A program made the translations under genes and the position numbers. The notes under the pieces are model-generated. The model worked only from the letters and a program-made list of their open reading frames with translations. It did not search any database and was not told where the DNA came from. This document shows positions 35,293-44,656 of a stretch of DNA of 64,000 nucleotides, in pieces. How positions within the stretch are numbered: position 1 is the stretch's first letter; each line of letters opens with the position of its first letter. Source of the stretch: Serratia marcescens (GTDB taxonomy: Bacteria > Pseudomonadota > Gammaproteobacteria > Enterobacterales > Enterobacteriaceae); the NCBI RefSeq assembly GCF_006715005.1, contig NZ_VFMJ01000001.1:5394001-5458000 (forward strand), written 5' to 3'.

Positions 35293-35955
35293 TCGCTTTC
35301 TGTCACAAAGCCGATCGGTTGCTCTATTTTCAGGCAGCGAACCCGGCGGAGCGGGGGATGGGAGGATATCGTTACTCAATAAATATGCATGTAAAACGTG
35401 TATTTATACCGTTACCTGGATGAGTTTTTATGGTTTTTTAATTAAATAACAATGTTTTACAGATAATCCAATGCGCATTAAACCAAGGCGATTCTTGCTT
35501 GAACCCCGCAAAGAATCATGCAATCATTGCGCAAATTTCAGCACTCTCCGTTCCCTGACGGTGTTCCCGCTTCTTATAAGCCAGAGGGTTATTGGCATGA
35601 CTGGTTTTGTTGCTCAAGCGCTGCTGTGCACCAGACATCTGACGCCGCCACCGTTCCGCCGTTGTCTCCTCCGCACGTCCTCCGCCCGAATACGCCTGCC
35701 GGCCATGCGGTAAGGCCGCCTGATGCTCGCTGTTAGGCATGCGTAAAGCCAGCGCTGCGGCCCTGATTTTACTGATGCCTGTCGGACGCTGCCAAGACCA
35801 GTTCCCCCGATAGCCGCCTGATGATCCCCGATCATGAGCCGGTCACGCACGCCGCTTATGCTGCCGTGCCCGGGTATCGCTTTTACCGGGATAACCGCGT
35901 TATCTCATTACCGTGCCGGTGGCACACCCTCATCCTTCACCGTTTGAGAGTCAGC
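35293..35955 (+). other. Long leader region of speC
   Basis: About 660 nt without a convincing gene. Near the speC start three hairpins follow each other: CCCGG(g)TA/TACCGGG (35869-35890), GATAAC/GTTATC (35890-35904) and GTGCC/GGCAC (35913-35925). A 12-nt sequence, GCGCATTAAACC, occurs at 35260-35271 and again at 35473-35484. The yqgA gene found here in E. coli is absent. Confidence 0.5.
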
Positions 35956-38124
35956 ATGATGAAAGAATTGAAAATCGCGACCAGCGCCAGCCTGGTCGCC
36001 ACCATTGAGACGCTGCGCCAGATCGTGCGCGTAGAGCAAACGGACTACACCGACGTGGCGGCGGTGGTGGTGTCGGTCGCCGACGTGAACGCCGGTATTC
36101 TGGCGCGCTTGCAGACGACAGGATTCGACATTCCGACCTTCGTGGCGGTGGAAGGGGACGAGCATCTCTCGCCGGACTATCTGCCGTTTGTCAGCGGGGT
36201 TTTCGCGCTGTTGGCCGGCGCCAGCAAGCCGTTCTACATGGCGCAGCTGGAGGCCGCCGCCGACGCCTACGAGCAGGCGCTGCTGCCGCCGTTCTTCAAA
36301 ACGCTGAAGACCTACGTCGAGATGGAAAATTCGACCTTTGCGTGCCCGGGGCATCAGGGCGGAGAGTTCTTCCGCAAACACCCGGCCGGCCGGCAGTTCT
36401 TCGATTTCTACGGTGAGACCCTGTTCCGTTCCGATATGTGCAACGCCGACGTCAAGCTGGGCGATCTGCTGATCCACGAAGGATCGGCCAAGGATGCGCA
36501 AAAGCACGCGGCGCGAGTGTTCAACGCCGATAAAACCTACTTCGTGCTCAACGGCACCTCGGCGGCCAACAAGGTGGTGACCAACGCGCTGCTGACCCGT
36601 GGCGACCTGGTGCTGTTCGATCGCAACAACCATAAATCCAACCACCATGGGGCGCTGATCCAAGCCGGCGCTACGCCGGTCTATCTGGAAACCGCCCGCA
36701 ACCCGTTCGGTTTTATCGGTGGCATCGACGCGCACTGCTTCGACGAGCGCTTCCTGCGTGAGCAGATCCGCGAAGTGGCACCGGAGAAGGCGGCGGTGGC
36801 GCGGCCGTTCCGGCTGGCGATCATTCAGCTCGGTACCTACGACGGCACGATTTACAACGCTCGCCAGGTGATCGACACCATCGGTCATCTGTGCGACTAC
36901 ATCCTGTTCGACTCCGCCTGGGTGGGCTACGAAGGCTTTATCCCGATGCTGAAAGAGTGTTCGCCGCTGCTGCTGGAGCTGGACGAACACGATCCGGGCA
37001 TTTTCGTCACCCAGTCGGTGCATAAACAGCAGGCGGGGTTCTCGCAGACGTCGCAGATCCATAAGAAAGACGACCATATCAAAGGGCAGAAGCGTCACTG
37101 CAACCATAAACACCTGAACAACGCGTTCATGCTGCATGCGTCGACCAGCCCGTTCTACCCGCTGTTCGCCGCGCTGGACGTCAACGCCAAGATGCATGCC
37201 GGCGCCGCTGGGCGCCGCATGTGGATGGACTGCGTCAAGCTGGGCATCGAGACTCGCAAACAATTGCTCAAACGCTGCTCGCAGCTGAAGCCGTTTATTC
37301 CGCAGCAGGTGGCGGGCAAAGACTGGCAGGATCACGATACTGACCTTATCGCCAACGACGCGCGCTTCTTCACCTTCGTGCCGGGGGAAACGTGGCACGG
37401 CTTCGAAGGCTACGCCCAGGATCAGTATTTGGTGGATCCGTGCAAGCTGCTGCTGACCACGCCGGGCATTGACGCCGCGACCGGCCAATACACCGAGTTC
37501 GGCGTGCCGGCCACCATTCTGGCCAACTTCCTGCGCGAGAACGGCATCGTGCCGGAGAAGTGCGATCTCAACTCTATCCTGTTCCTGCTGACCCCGGCAG
37601 AAAACCCGACCAAGATGGAACAACTGGTGGAGATGCTGGCGCAGTTCGAGCGCTATGTTGCAGAGGACGCGCCGCTAAGCGTGGTGCTGCCGACGGTGTA
37701 CCGCAAGAACGAGCAGCGCTACCGTGGTTACAGCATTCGCCGGCTGTGCCAGGAAATGCACGATCTGTACGTCAGCTTCGACGTCAAACAGCTGCAAAAA
37801 GAGATGTTCCGCCAGGATCATTTCCCGCCGGTGGTGATGAACCCGCAGGACGCCAACGTGGAGTTTATCCGCGATAACGTCGAGCTGGTGCCGATCGGCC
37901 AGGCGGAAGGGCGCATCGCGGCGGAGGGGGCCTTGCCGTACCCGCCGGGCGTGCTGTGCGTGGTACCGGGCGAAGTGTGGGGCGGCGCGGTGCAGCGCTA
38001 CTTCCTGGCGCTGGAAGAGGGGATCAACCGCCTGCCGGGCTTCTCGCCGGAGCTGCAGGGGGTCTACATCGAGAAGAAAGATCACGGCTGGAAGCGCATC
38101 TTCGGCTATATGATCAAGCCATAA
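35956..38124 (+). CDS. speC: Ornithine decarboxylase
   Basis: 722 residues, close to the 711-residue E. coli SpeC. A PLP-dependent enzyme converting ornithine to putrescine in the cytoplasm. The N-terminal response-regulator-like wing domain (about 1-110) precedes the aminotransferase fold with STFACPGHQGGEFF, HADKTYFVLNGTSAANK-like NADKTYFVLNGTS and the PLP lysine in SVHKQQAGFSQTS. The C-terminal domain contains LPYPPGVLCVVPGEVWG. The ATG at 35956 is chosen because homology to SpeC begins there; the in-frame ATG at 35821 would add an unrelated tail. It neighbours mltC in the order seen in other enterobacteria, apart from the missing nupG. Confidence 0.96.
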   Translation: MMKELKIATSASLVATIETLRQIVRVEQTDYTDVAAVVVSVADVNAGILARLQTTGFDIPTFVAVEGDEHLSPDYLPFVSGVFALLAGASKPFYMAQLEAAADAYEQALLPPFFKTLKTYVEMENSTFACPGHQGGEFFRKHPAGRQFFDFYGETLFRSDMCNADVKLGDLLIHEGSAKDAQKHAARVFNADKTYFVLNGTSAANKVVTNALLTRGDLVLFDRNNHKSNHHGALIQAGATPVYLETARNPFGFIGGIDAHCFDERFLREQIREVAPEKAAVARPFRLAIIQLGTYDGTIYNARQVIDTIGHLCDYILFDSAWVGYEGFIPMLKECSPLLLELDEHDPGIFVTQSVHKQQAGFSQTSQIHKKDDHIKGQKRHCNHKHLNNAFMLHASTSPFYPLFAALDVNAKMHAGAAGRRMWMDCVKLGIETRKQLLKRCSQLKPFIPQQVAGKDWQDHDTDLIANDARFFTFVPGETWHGFEGYAQDQYLVDPCKLLLTTPGIDAATGQYTEFGVPATILANFLRENGIVPEKCDLNSILFLLTPAENPTKMEQLVEMLAQFERYVAEDAPLSVVLPTVYRKNEQRYRGYSIRRLCQEMHDLYVSFDVKQLQKEMFRQDHFPPVVMNPQDANVEFIRDNVELVPIGQAEGRIAAEGALPYPPGVLCVVPGEVWGGAVQRYFLALEEGINRLPGFSPELQGVYIEKKDHGWKRIFGYMIKP

Positions 38125-38130
38125 AGAAAA

Positions 38131-38150
38131 GGGCCGGTTCGCACCGGCCC
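38131..38150. terminator. Bidirectional terminator between speC and mltC
   Basis: Stem GGGCCGGT / ACCGGCCC, loop TCGC. T-rich on the plus side (TTCTCATTT), and a TTTTCTTT tail when read on the minus strand. Confidence 0.9.
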
Positions 38151-38175
38151 TTCTCATTTATCCACGCGGGAAACG

Positions 38176-39252
38176 TTACTTTCTGCGGTAGCTCTTCTGC
38201 GCGGTATTCACTTTCACCAGATAGCGGCGCGACTCGGCGGCCGGGTGCTTGGTGGTCAGCGTCTGATACACGTCGCCCGGCTGCATGCCGTTGATGATGC
38301 CCACCGCGCGCGTTCTGTCGCTGGAGAACACCCGCAGCACGCTGCCTGCGCCGCCGTTGTAAGCGGTGATCACCGCATAGCGGCGCGAGGTCGGGTTCTG
38401 AATGCCGCCCAGGTAGTTGTTTTGCAAGATAGCCAGGTAGGCGGTGCCGGTGTCGATGTTGTTCTCTGGATCGAACAGGTAGCTGCGGCTCGGGGTGCCC
38501 CATTTGCCGCGCATCTGGAACACATCCTTACCGGCGGTGTGCTGCACCACCTGCATCAGGCCCAGCGCGTCCGAACCGCTCACCGCATACGGGTTGAAGC
38601 TCGATTCGGTCTGCATGATAGCCAGGATCAGCGACTCGTCCACGCCGTATTTTTCCGACGCCTTGCGCACCATCGGCAGGTATTTATGCGCACGTTTGTC
38701 CAGGTGGTTCGGCACCAGCTGGATGGTGACCGAGTAGATCACGTGCAGGCCGGAGGTGCGTTTTTGCAGCTTGGTCTGCAGCAGGTAATCGGCGAAGTGC
38801 GCCGCGCGCCATTCCCAGCGAATCGGCGCGCCCTTGTTATCCAGCACCTGGCCGTACAGGAACGGCTCTTTGCTGATCTGGATATCGTTGGCGTCGGAAT
38901 AGAGATCGATGGAACCCGGATCGTCACCCATCAGCAGCGTGCTGATGATCGCCTGGCGCAGGTGCGTGGCCGGATCGGTGGTGGCGATGGTCTCGATGGT
39001 AATGGCGCCGGTGTCGAAGTTGATGTGGCTGCGGGTTTGGTATTGGTCGGTATATTTGACGTAGTCTTTCGGCCCGGCGATCAGAACTTCGTTCAGACCC
39101 CAGATGTTCTCGATGTTGTGGGCGAATTGGCCCATCAGAATGTCGAAGCCGTTGGTATCTTTAATCCAGGCTTCGTTGATTTCTTCACTTTTTTTGCCGG
39201 AACAGGAGATCAGCAAAGGCGCTATTACGAGCAAAGCTAAAATTTTCTTCAT
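38176..39252 (-). CDS. mltC: Membrane-bound lytic murein transglycosylase C
   Basis: 358-residue lipoprotein (lipobox LISC, Cys at residue 17). The N-terminal MltC-specific domain is followed by a SLT lysozyme-like domain (about 195-340), with the catalytic Glu in MQTESSFNP, then GLMQV and AYNGGAGSV. It cleaves peptidoglycan glycan strands to give 1,6-anhydro ends at the outer-membrane inner face. It follows yggX by 63 nt on the same strand, in the mutY-yggX-mltC operon. Confidence 0.97.
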   Translation of the reverse strand: MKKILALLVIAPLLISCSGKKSEEINEAWIKDTNGFDILMGQFAHNIENIWGLNEVLIAGPKDYVKYTDQYQTRSHINFDTGAITIETIATTDPATHLRQAIISTLLMGDDPGSIDLYSDANDIQISKEPFLYGQVLDNKGAPIRWEWRAAHFADYLLQTKLQKRTSGLHVIYSVTIQLVPNHLDKRAHKYLPMVRKASEKYGVDESLILAIMQTESSFNPYAVSGSDALGLMQVVQHTAGKDVFQMRGKWGTPSRSYLFDPENNIDTGTAYLAILQNNYLGGIQNPTSRRYAVITAYNGGAGSVLRVFSSDRTRAVGIINGMQPGDVYQTLTTKHPAAESRRYLVKVNTAQKSYRRK

Positions 39253-39315
39253 CTTAAAGCCGTTTGGAAGAAGTATAAGAGGATTGAAGCGGGCCAGCGC
39301 CTGGCCCCAACAGCG

Positions 39316-39588
39316 TTATTCGCTCGGCGGCGTATAGCCTTCGATGTGCACGTCGTGCCCTTCGAACAGGAACTTGATCATTTCCTCTTCCAGCAGCTTG
39401 CGGTCATCCACGTTCATCATGTTCAACTTCTTCTCGTTGATCAGCATGGTCTGCTTCTTCATCCACTCGCCCCAGGCTTCCTTGGAGATCTCGTTGTAGA
39501 TGCGCTTGCCGACGTCACCGGGATAAAGCTGGAAGTCCTGGCCTTCGGCGTCGCGCTGCAGGAAAGTACAAAAAATGGTGCGGCTCAT
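39316..39588 (-). CDS. yggX: Fe(2+)-trafficking protein YggX
   Basis: 90 residues, the family length, with the conserved start [10 protein letters not shown] and [19 protein letters not shown]. YggX helps protect iron-sulfur clusters from oxidative damage and supports MutY. The start overlaps the mutY stop by 4 nt, consistent with coupled expression with this Fe-S glycosylase. Confidence 0.97.
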   Translation of the reverse strand: MSRTIFCTFLQRDAEGQDFQLYPGDVGKRIYNEISKEAWGEWMKKQTMLINEKKLNMMNVDDRKLLEEEMIKFLFEGHDVHIEGYTPPSE

Positions 39589-40685
39589 GCTAATTCCTCA
39601 TCGATGGCGCTATCGCCATATAAGTTTTGTTGGATCGGGGGCTGCTTCGCCAGCTGTTGCAACAGGCGATCTACCGGCGCTGCCAGCCCGACCGACGGCG
39701 GCTGCGCTAAGTTATACCAGAGACCCGCGCCCTCATCCATGCCGCTGCCCGCCGCGTCGAGCGACAGCCACATCGGCACGATATCGAGATGGAAATGGCT
39801 GAACGTGTGGCGAAACGCGGTCAGCTGTTCCAGGCGCTTGCCTTTCAGACCGCGCTGCTGCAGCCAGAGTTCCAAATCCACGCGCGCGCTGAACTGCGGG
39901 AAGCAGAACAGGCCGCCCCACAGGCCCACCGCCGGGCGCTGTTCCAGCCACACGCGGTCGCCGTATTGCAGCAATAAGAAGTAGGCGGTTTTTTCCGGCA
40001 GGGTCTGTTTGGGTTTCTTGCCGGGATAGTTGGCCCAGCTGTGATTGGCGTAAGACAGGCAGCCGACGTTGAGCGGGCAGAGCTCGCACTTGGGCTTGGA
40101 GCGAGTGCAGACCATGGCGCCCAGATCCATCATCGCCTGGTTGAACTGGCCGACGCCCTGCGCCGGGGTCACCTCTTCGCTGATTTTCCACAGCCGGTTT
40201 TCGACCTCTTTCTTGCCCGGCCAGCCTTCCACTGCGTAGCAGCGGGCCAGCACGCGCTTCACGTTGCCGTCGAGGAGCGGATAGTGTTGGCCCAGCGCCA
40301 ACGACAGCACCGCGCCGGCGGTAGAGCGGCCAACGCCCGGCAAATCGGCGATTTCTGCGAAGGTTGTCGGGAACTCGCCGCCGTGCTGTGAGACAATGGT
40401 CTGTGCAGCCTTGTGCAGGTTACGGGCGCGGGCGTAATAGCCGAGACCGGTCCACAGATGCAGCACTTCGTCCAGCGGGGCCTCCGCCAGCGCGCGCACG
40501 TTGGGAAAACGGGCCATAAAGCGCTGAAAATAAGGAATGACGGTGGCAACCTGGGTCTGTTGCAACATCACCTCGGAGAGCCATACTTGATAGGCAGTTT
40601 TTTCCAGCTGCCACGGCAGAGTCTTGCGACCGTAGCGCTGATACCAGTCAAGCACCACCTGTGCGAATTGTTGTGCTTGCATCAT
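39585..40685 (-). CDS. mutY: A/G-specific adenine glycosylase MutY
   Basis: 366 residues. An HhH-GPD glycosylase domain ([27 protein letters not shown] with the catalytic Asp) precedes the 4Fe-4S loop C-x6-C-x2-C-x5-C ([17 protein letters not shown]). A C-terminal NUDIX-like 8-oxoG recognition domain ([12 protein letters not shown]) follows. It removes adenine mispaired with 8-oxoguanine. The start is set at 40685 or 40682 (MMQAQQF) from homology; the ORF is open further upstream without matching family sequence. Confidence 0.96.
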   Translation of the reverse strand: MMQAQQFAQVVLDWYQRYGRKTLPWQLEKTAYQVWLSEVMLQQTQVATVIPYFQRFMARFPNVRALAEAPLDEVLHLWTGLGYYARARNLHKAAQTIVSQHGGEFPTTFAEIADLPGVGRSTAGAVLSLALGQHYPLLDGNVKRVLARCYAVEGWPGKKEVENRLWKISEEVTPAQGVGQFNQAMMDLGAMVCTRSKPKCELCPLNVGCLSYANHSWANYPGKKPKQTLPEKTAYFLLLQYGDRVWLEQRPAVGLWGGLFCFPQFSARVDLELWLQQRGLKGKRLEQLTAFRHTFSHFHLDIVPMWLSLDAAGSGMDEGAGLWYNLAQPPSVGLAAPVDRLLQQLAKQPPIQQNLYGDSAIDEELA

Positions 40686-40862
40686 GGGCAGCGTCGTTAT
40701 CCGGCAGAAAATGAAGCGAGATTGCAGCATAGAGTCATGGTGCTGTAAACCGGAACTTTCCGACGCCGCACGGCGGGTACAGAAGATGAACACTTGCTAA
40801 ACCAATGTATCTTTGCATAATGCGCGTTTCCCTAATTGGCAGCCAAACAGACAGAAAGCACT

Positions 40863-41582
40863 ATGATTAATGACGTCATCTCCCCGGAATTTGATGAGAA
40901 CGGCCGCGCGATGCGCCGTATCCGCAGTTTTGTCCGCCGCCAGGGGCGGCTGACCAAAGGCCAGCAGCACGCGCTGGAGAACTATTGGCCGGTGATGGGC
41001 GTGGAGTATCAGACTGACGCTGTCGATCTCACCGCGCTGTTTGGCCGCGAAGCGCCGACGGTGCTGGAGATCGGTTTTGGCATGGGCGCCTCGCTGGTGA
41101 CCATGGCGGGCAACAACCCGCAGCAGAACTTTTTAGGGATTGAGGTGCACTCGCCGGGCGTGGGCGCCTGCCTGGCCGACGCCCACGAGGCGAAGCTGAG
41201 CAACCTGCGCGTGATGTGCCACGATGCGGTTGAAGTGCTGGAAAACATGATCCCGGACGGCTCGCTGGACATGGTGCAGCTGTTCTTCCCCGATCCGTGG
41301 CACAAGGCGCGCCACAACAAGCGCCGCATCGTGCAAACGCCGTTTGTCGAACTGGTGCTGCGCAAGCTGAAGACCGGCGGCGTCTTCCACATGGCCACCG
41401 ATTGGCAACCTTATGCGGAACATATGTTAGAGGTTATGAACGGGGTCGCAGGCTACCGTAATCTTTCCAGCGATAATGATTACGTGCCGCGTCCGGATTC
41501 GCGCCCACTGACGAAATTTGAATTACGCGGCCAGCGCCTGGGACATGGCGTTTGGGACTTGATGTTTGAGAGGAAAGAATAA
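40863..41582 (+). CDS. trmB: tRNA (guanine-N7)-methyltransferase
   Basis: 239 residues. The N-terminus [14 protein letters not shown] and [14 protein letters not shown], the SAM motif [10 protein letters not shown], and [17 protein letters not shown] define TrmB. It makes m7G46 in tRNA using SAM. Divergent from mutY across 177 nt that should hold both promoters. The stop TAA shares a base with the yggL start. Confidence 0.97.
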   Translation: MINDVISPEFDENGRAMRRIRSFVRRQGRLTKGQQHALENYWPVMGVEYQTDAVDLTALFGREAPTVLEIGFGMGASLVTMAGNNPQQNFLGIEVHSPGVGACLADAHEAKLSNLRVMCHDAVEVLENMIPDGSLDMVQLFFPDPWHKARHNKRRIVQTPFVELVLRKLKTGGVFHMATDWQPYAEHMLEVMNGVAGYRNLSSDNDYVPRPDSRPLTKFELRGQRLGHGVWDLMFERKE

Positions 41583-41908
41583 TGGCTAAGAACCGCAGTC
41601 GTCGTTTACGTAAAAAGTTGCACATTGAAGAATTTCAGGAGCTGGGTTTCTCCGTAGCCTGGCGCTTCGCCGAAGGCACGTCGGTGGAAGACATCGACAG
41701 CACGCTGGATACCTTCATCGATGAAGTGATCGAGCCGAACGGCCTGGCGTTTGACGGCAGCGGCTACCTGCAGTGGGAAGGTCTGATCTGCCTGCAGAAG
41801 ATCGGCCACTGCACCGACGAGCAGCGCGAGCTGGTGAAAAACTGGCTGGAAGCGCGCAAACTGACCGACGTTAAGGTCAGCGATCTGTTCGATATCTGGT
41901 GGGATTGA
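41582..41908 (+). CDS. yggL: YggL family (DUF469) protein
   Basis: 108 residues. A basic start ([23 protein letters not shown]) precedes an acidic body ending DIWWD, full family length. YggL-type proteins have been linked to ribosome association. Translationally coupled to trmB (TAATG). The prophage begins directly after it. Confidence 0.95.
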   Translation: MAKNRSRRLRKKLHIEEFQELGFSVAWRFAEGTSVEDIDSTLDTFIDEVIEPNGLAFDGSGYLQWEGLICLQKIGHCTDEQRELVKNWLEARKLTDVKVSDLFDIWWD

Positions 41909-41941
41909 GTGGTTAATTAAATCAGTAAGTTATGGGTTTGT

Positions 41942-41968
41942 GGGGTGCTATAGGTGACCCGGCACCCC
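41942..41968. terminator. Hairpin at the yggL / prophage junction
   Basis: GGGGTGC (41942-41948) pairs GCACCCC (41962-41968) around a 13-nt loop, between the convergent yggL and PrtN-like genes. No long T-run, so terminator use is uncertain. The left prophage attachment site probably lies nearby. Confidence 0.5.
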
Positions 41969-41976
41969 GCGCCGAC

Positions 41977-42231
41977 TTACGAATTAACCTGCTTGAACTC
42001 TTCCCTCCCTGCTGCCGTGCGTTGATCAAGATAGTCTGCCAAATCCTTCACATACACCAGGCGCGGGGCTTTGTTCGAGTCTGCAGCCCGGAAACTCGGG
42101 ATAGGCAGCTTGCCAGCGTTCGCACGCTTGTTGGCTAACTCGATTGAGATACCGAGGTATTTCTCCGCGATTTTCTCCAGAGGAATATCCGAGGTCTCAA
42201 ACTCAGCCATCAACAAAAACATTCTGTTCAC
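41977..42231 (-). CDS. PrtN-like (pyocin activator family) protein
   Basis: 84 residues with the PrtN pattern: FLLMAEFETSDIPLEKIAEKYLGIS, then LPIPSFRAADSNKAPRLVYVKDLADYLD. In pseudomonads PrtN activates pyocin genes. In enterobacterial prophages small relatives sit at the phage end, where an excisionase would be expected. The GTG start at 42231 has GGAGG 7 nt upstream and overlaps the previous stop. Last gene of the leftward operon. Confidence 0.75.
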   Translation of the reverse strand: MNRMFLLMAEFETSDIPLEKIAEKYLGISIELANKRANAGKLPIPSFRAADSNKAPRLVYVKDLADYLDQRTAAGREEFKQVNS

Positions 42232-42395
42232 TCTGTCACCTCCGTCTTACCGGCCCCGGCCTGTAGGCCGTCGTTGTACGCCTTCTTAACCCAAAACAGC
42301 AGCACCTCGGCGGCCACACAACCACAATCCACATCGATCGGTACTGTCTGTCCCTGCAGCCAGGTGTCGAAGTCTGTTGGTTCGATCTCCATCAT
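42228..42395 (-). CDS. Small prophage protein (55 aa)
   Basis: Short ORF MMEIEPTDFDTWLQGQ...ending GKTEVTE. It overlaps the upstream gene stop by 4 nt (ATGA) and the PrtN-like start by 4 nt, filling an otherwise empty slot in a tightly packed operon. Contains a Cys-Gly-Cys and a hydrophobic VAAEVLLFWVKKAY segment. Function unknown. Confidence 0.7.
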   Translation of the reverse strand: MMEIEPTDFDTWLQGQTVPIDVDCGCVAAEVLLFWVKKAYNDGLQAGAGKTEVTE

Positions 42396-42865
42396 TCACC
42401 TGCCTCGTAGCAAAGCCGCATGAGGCGATACAGCCGCTTTCCGTCACCAATGCGGTACACCTCAGCCCATTCATGCCAATGGGCGGCTACCACCGCCCAC
42501 TCCTTGCCATGTTGTGACATGTCACGAATTTTACTTTCCAGCTCCGGCACAGCTTCGACCAGGCGCAGGCAGCGGCCAAAGTCTGCCGGATCGCGCGGAT
42601 AGGCATATTCAGCTTCGAAAATGCCGGTCAGCTTGGATGCCATGAACAGGCTGCTCATCCCTGTGTCGTCGCTGGCGAGCCAGTCAGCAAGCCCCATGCC
42701 CTCCGATGCCTTCACCACTGGCTTAGCGAACTCCTGACAGATGTTATTCGCCGCCAGGATGATCGTGTTGAAGCAGCGGCTTTCAACGCCAGCACCCGGG
42801 TGCTGGCGGTCGATCTCTTTGGCGATGGCCGCCACAAGTTGAATCTGGTCAATTTGTATGCTCAC
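42392..42865 (-). CDS. Conserved phage protein of unknown function
   Basis: 157 residues, including GLADWLASDDTGMSS, YPRDPADFGRCLRLVEAVPEL and a Trp-rich AVVAAHWHEWAEVY. This combination recurs in small early-region proteins of enterobacterial phages, but no function is known to me. GTG start with GGAGG 7 nt upstream, overlapping the preceding stop by 4 nt. Confidence 0.7.
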   Translation of the reverse strand: MSIQIDQIQLVAAIAKEIDRQHPGAGVESRCFNTIILAANNICQEFAKPVVKASEGMGLADWLASDDTGMSSLFMASKLTGIFEAEYAYPRDPADFGRCLRLVEAVPELESKIRDMSQHGKEWAVVAAHWHEWAEVYRIGDGKRLYRLMRLCYEAGE

Positions 42866-43389
42866 TGGGTTGCCTCCACAAATGCTAATGCTGATCGCAG
42901 CTCTTTAACGCACGAGTAAAATTCGGCGTTCTCTGCTTTACCTGTACGATCCAATGCTTCCTGACGGCACCACTCGATAACCTTATGCGCGGCCTGATCG
43001 AGGCGCTGGCGATGGTGGTCGTAATTGTCGGCAAGAGCCGCCATGTTGTCGGCACGCCGCTCCGATTCTTCGAGTTTCCGTTTGGCTTCTAACGCCTCGT
43101 ATTCATAATCGACAGCATTCGAAATAAGTGACCGCTCTTTCTCTTCCAGTGCCAGCAGTAGGTTCAGGATGGCGGCAGGGTTAGCGGCGGCAATGAATTC
43201 CATATCACACCGGCTAATACTCACGCACGGCACGCCATCAGTCGCCCGAAAGGCGCTCAGCACATCACCATCCTTTCCGCTTGGAACACTACTCAGTCGA
43301 ACCATGCTGTTACTGGTAAACCAGACCCACGGGCCGGGAGTTGCATCGAGTGCGGCGGTTCTCAGTTCGTTAATTTGTGCATTTGTCAT
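42862..43389 (-). CDS. Ead/Ea22-like phage protein
   Basis: 175 residues. The N-terminus LRTAALDATPGPWVW and the FIAAANPAAILNLLLALEEKE segment are typical of Ead/Ea22 early proteins, followed by a coiled-coil half (about 85-140). The role in the phage is not established. AGGAG precedes the ATG. Overlaps its neighbours by 4 nt. Confidence 0.8.
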   Translation of the reverse strand: MTNAQINELRTAALDATPGPWVWFTSNSMVRLSSVPSGKDGDVLSAFRATDGVPCVSISRCDMEFIAAANPAAILNLLLALEEKERSLISNAVDYEYEALEAKRKLEESERRADNMAALADNYDHHRQRLDQAAHKVIEWCRQEALDRTGKAENAEFYSCVKELRSALAFVEATQ

Positions 43390-43607
43390 CGTGCCATCTC
43401 CTGTAAAGCGATTTTGTAAACCTTCAACATTGGCGCGGAGCGGCCAGATAGCACGGTTTTCATAAAGAACAACCCGCTGCGGTGCGCGCTGACGCTGGTC
43501 AGAAACAGCGCCGTGTCAACGACGCGGTTATGCCGGCGGAACTCAAACACCGTGCTGGTCAGCGTGATGCTGGCGGTTGCTCCGTGGTCTTGGTAATCGA
43601 TTTTCAC
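43386..43607 (-). CDS. Hypothetical prophage protein
   Basis: 73 residues, basic, beginning MKIDYQDHGATASITLTSTVFEF (GTG start at 43607 overlapping the previous stop). No recognised domain. Confidence 0.6.
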   Translation of the reverse strand: MKIDYQDHGATASITLTSTVFEFRRHNRVVDTALFLTSVSAHRSGLFFMKTVLSGRSAPMLKVYKIALQEMAR

Positions 43608-43729
43608 CAGATAACCCTCCCGATCAGTTCGGCAGTGCCGAGGAATGAAAAGAGTCCCGCCGCCAGCCCGAAACCCGCAAGACTGGAGAAAAACAGCGTG
43701 AACATAATCAGTTCAAATACCTTCTTCAT
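43604..43729 (-). CDS. Small membrane protein (41 aa)
   Basis: MKKVFELIMFTLFFSSLAGF continues into GLAAGLFSFLG, essentially one long transmembrane segment. The start has GAGG upstream and overlaps the end of the preceding gene by 17 nt; its stop overlaps the next start. Likely a small phage membrane peptide of unknown role. Confidence 0.65.
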   Translation of the reverse strand: MKKVFELIMFTLFFSSLAGFGLAAGLFSFLGTAELIGRVIW

Positions 43730-44300
43730 TCATCACCTCGTCGAGCAGATCGAAGGTGTTGTCGCGTAGCGGCATAATGACCAGGAACGGATTGCCGTAC
43801 AGGCGGTTAATGCCCGGGTCTAAAATCAGTTGGCAGGGGCCACCTTTCCCTGAAGGCTTAAACCGAACTGCAGCAAAGCCGATTTCCGACCCAAACATCA
43901 GATAGGGGAGAGCCAAAAGGTGACCTGAAAACATTGGCAGCACGTCGCACGGTTCCGGCTCTGCCGGCAGGATTTTGCTGAAGTCTGGATAGCGGCAATC
44001 TAGCGGCACCAACTCGCAGAAACCGACAAATTCCTTATCTTCATCCGAATGGATAGCCATCCAGCCCTCGTCCATGTGTTTAATGATCGTGACTTCTGCA
44101 CTGTCTGGAATTTCGCCCTTGACCAGAAACACCCCATCAATGTCGGTGTCCGCACCATGCTCCATCATCACCGCCGCGCGGCCGTCAGTGGCATGGATGT
44201 GGGTAGGGGAGATGTACACCCCCTGCAGGTATTCGCGAGACTCGTTCTCGTTTGCTACGCAGCACAGGGCTGCGCGCAGAATATCGGTTGGGAACATCAT
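43713..44300 (-). CDS. Hypothetical prophage protein, possibly sliding-clamp-like
   Basis: 195 residues. The N-terminal ILRAALCCVANENESREYLQ and GVYISPTHIHATDGRAAV resemble the repeat opening of DNA polymerase beta-clamp folds (GVYI...ATDG), but the protein is about half the length of a full clamp. Start ATG 44300 has GGAGG 7 nt upstream. A clamp-like or clamp-mimic role is only a suggestion. Confidence 0.55.
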   Translation of the reverse strand: MMFPTDILRAALCCVANENESREYLQGVYISPTHIHATDGRAAVMMEHGADTDIDGVFLVKGEIPDSAEVTIIKHMDEGWMAIHSDEDKEFVGFCELVPLDCRYPDFSKILPAEPEPCDVLPMFSGHLLALPYLMFGSEIGFAAVRFKPSGKGGPCQLILDPGINRLYGNPFLVIMPLRDNTFDLLDEVMNEEGI

Positions 44301-44656
44301 TGCTCTGCCTCCGGTTCAATGTTGATAATCTCGGCGCCAATCAGCATTTCTTTCAGCCAATCCTCGCCTTCCAGGCATTCGTCCATACACTGCAGGTTGC
44401 CGATGTTAATCACCGCCATCTCGTCATCTTTGCCGGTATCGTCATTGAAGAACGGGACGGTGCCCAATTGCTCATAAGCGACACCGATAGCACACTCAAT
44501 AACGCTGAACCCGTTACTATTTCCGCCGACAACCACGTCTACCGATGTGCGGTATTTCCACTGGCCGAACGTCAGGCGGACGGTTTGCTTTGCCATGCGT
44601 CCACACAGCGTATAGTTCGGGTCGTAGTTCATCACTTTGCTCTGAGTACCGATCAT
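44297..44656 (-). CDS. DUF5406-like phage protein
   Basis: 119 residues with MNYDPNYTLCGRMAKQTVRL and TFGQWKYRTSVDVVVGGNSN, followed by an acidic tail. The YDPN...VRLTFGQW pattern resembles DUF5406 (tentative). GGAGG lies 7 nt before the ATG; 4-nt overlap with the upstream stop. Confidence 0.55.
   Translation of the reverse strand: MIGTQSKVMNYDPNYTLCGRMAKQTVRLTFGQWKYRTSVDVVVGGNSNGFSVIECAIGVAYEQLGTVPFFNDDTGKDDEMAVINIGNLQCMDECLEGEDWLKEMLIGAEIINIEPEAEQ

Noticed and set aside
35908..37623. 571-codon minus-strand frame across speC
   Set aside because: Mirror of the conserved speC codons in GC-rich DNA; the product has no family features, whereas the plus strand is clearly SpeC.
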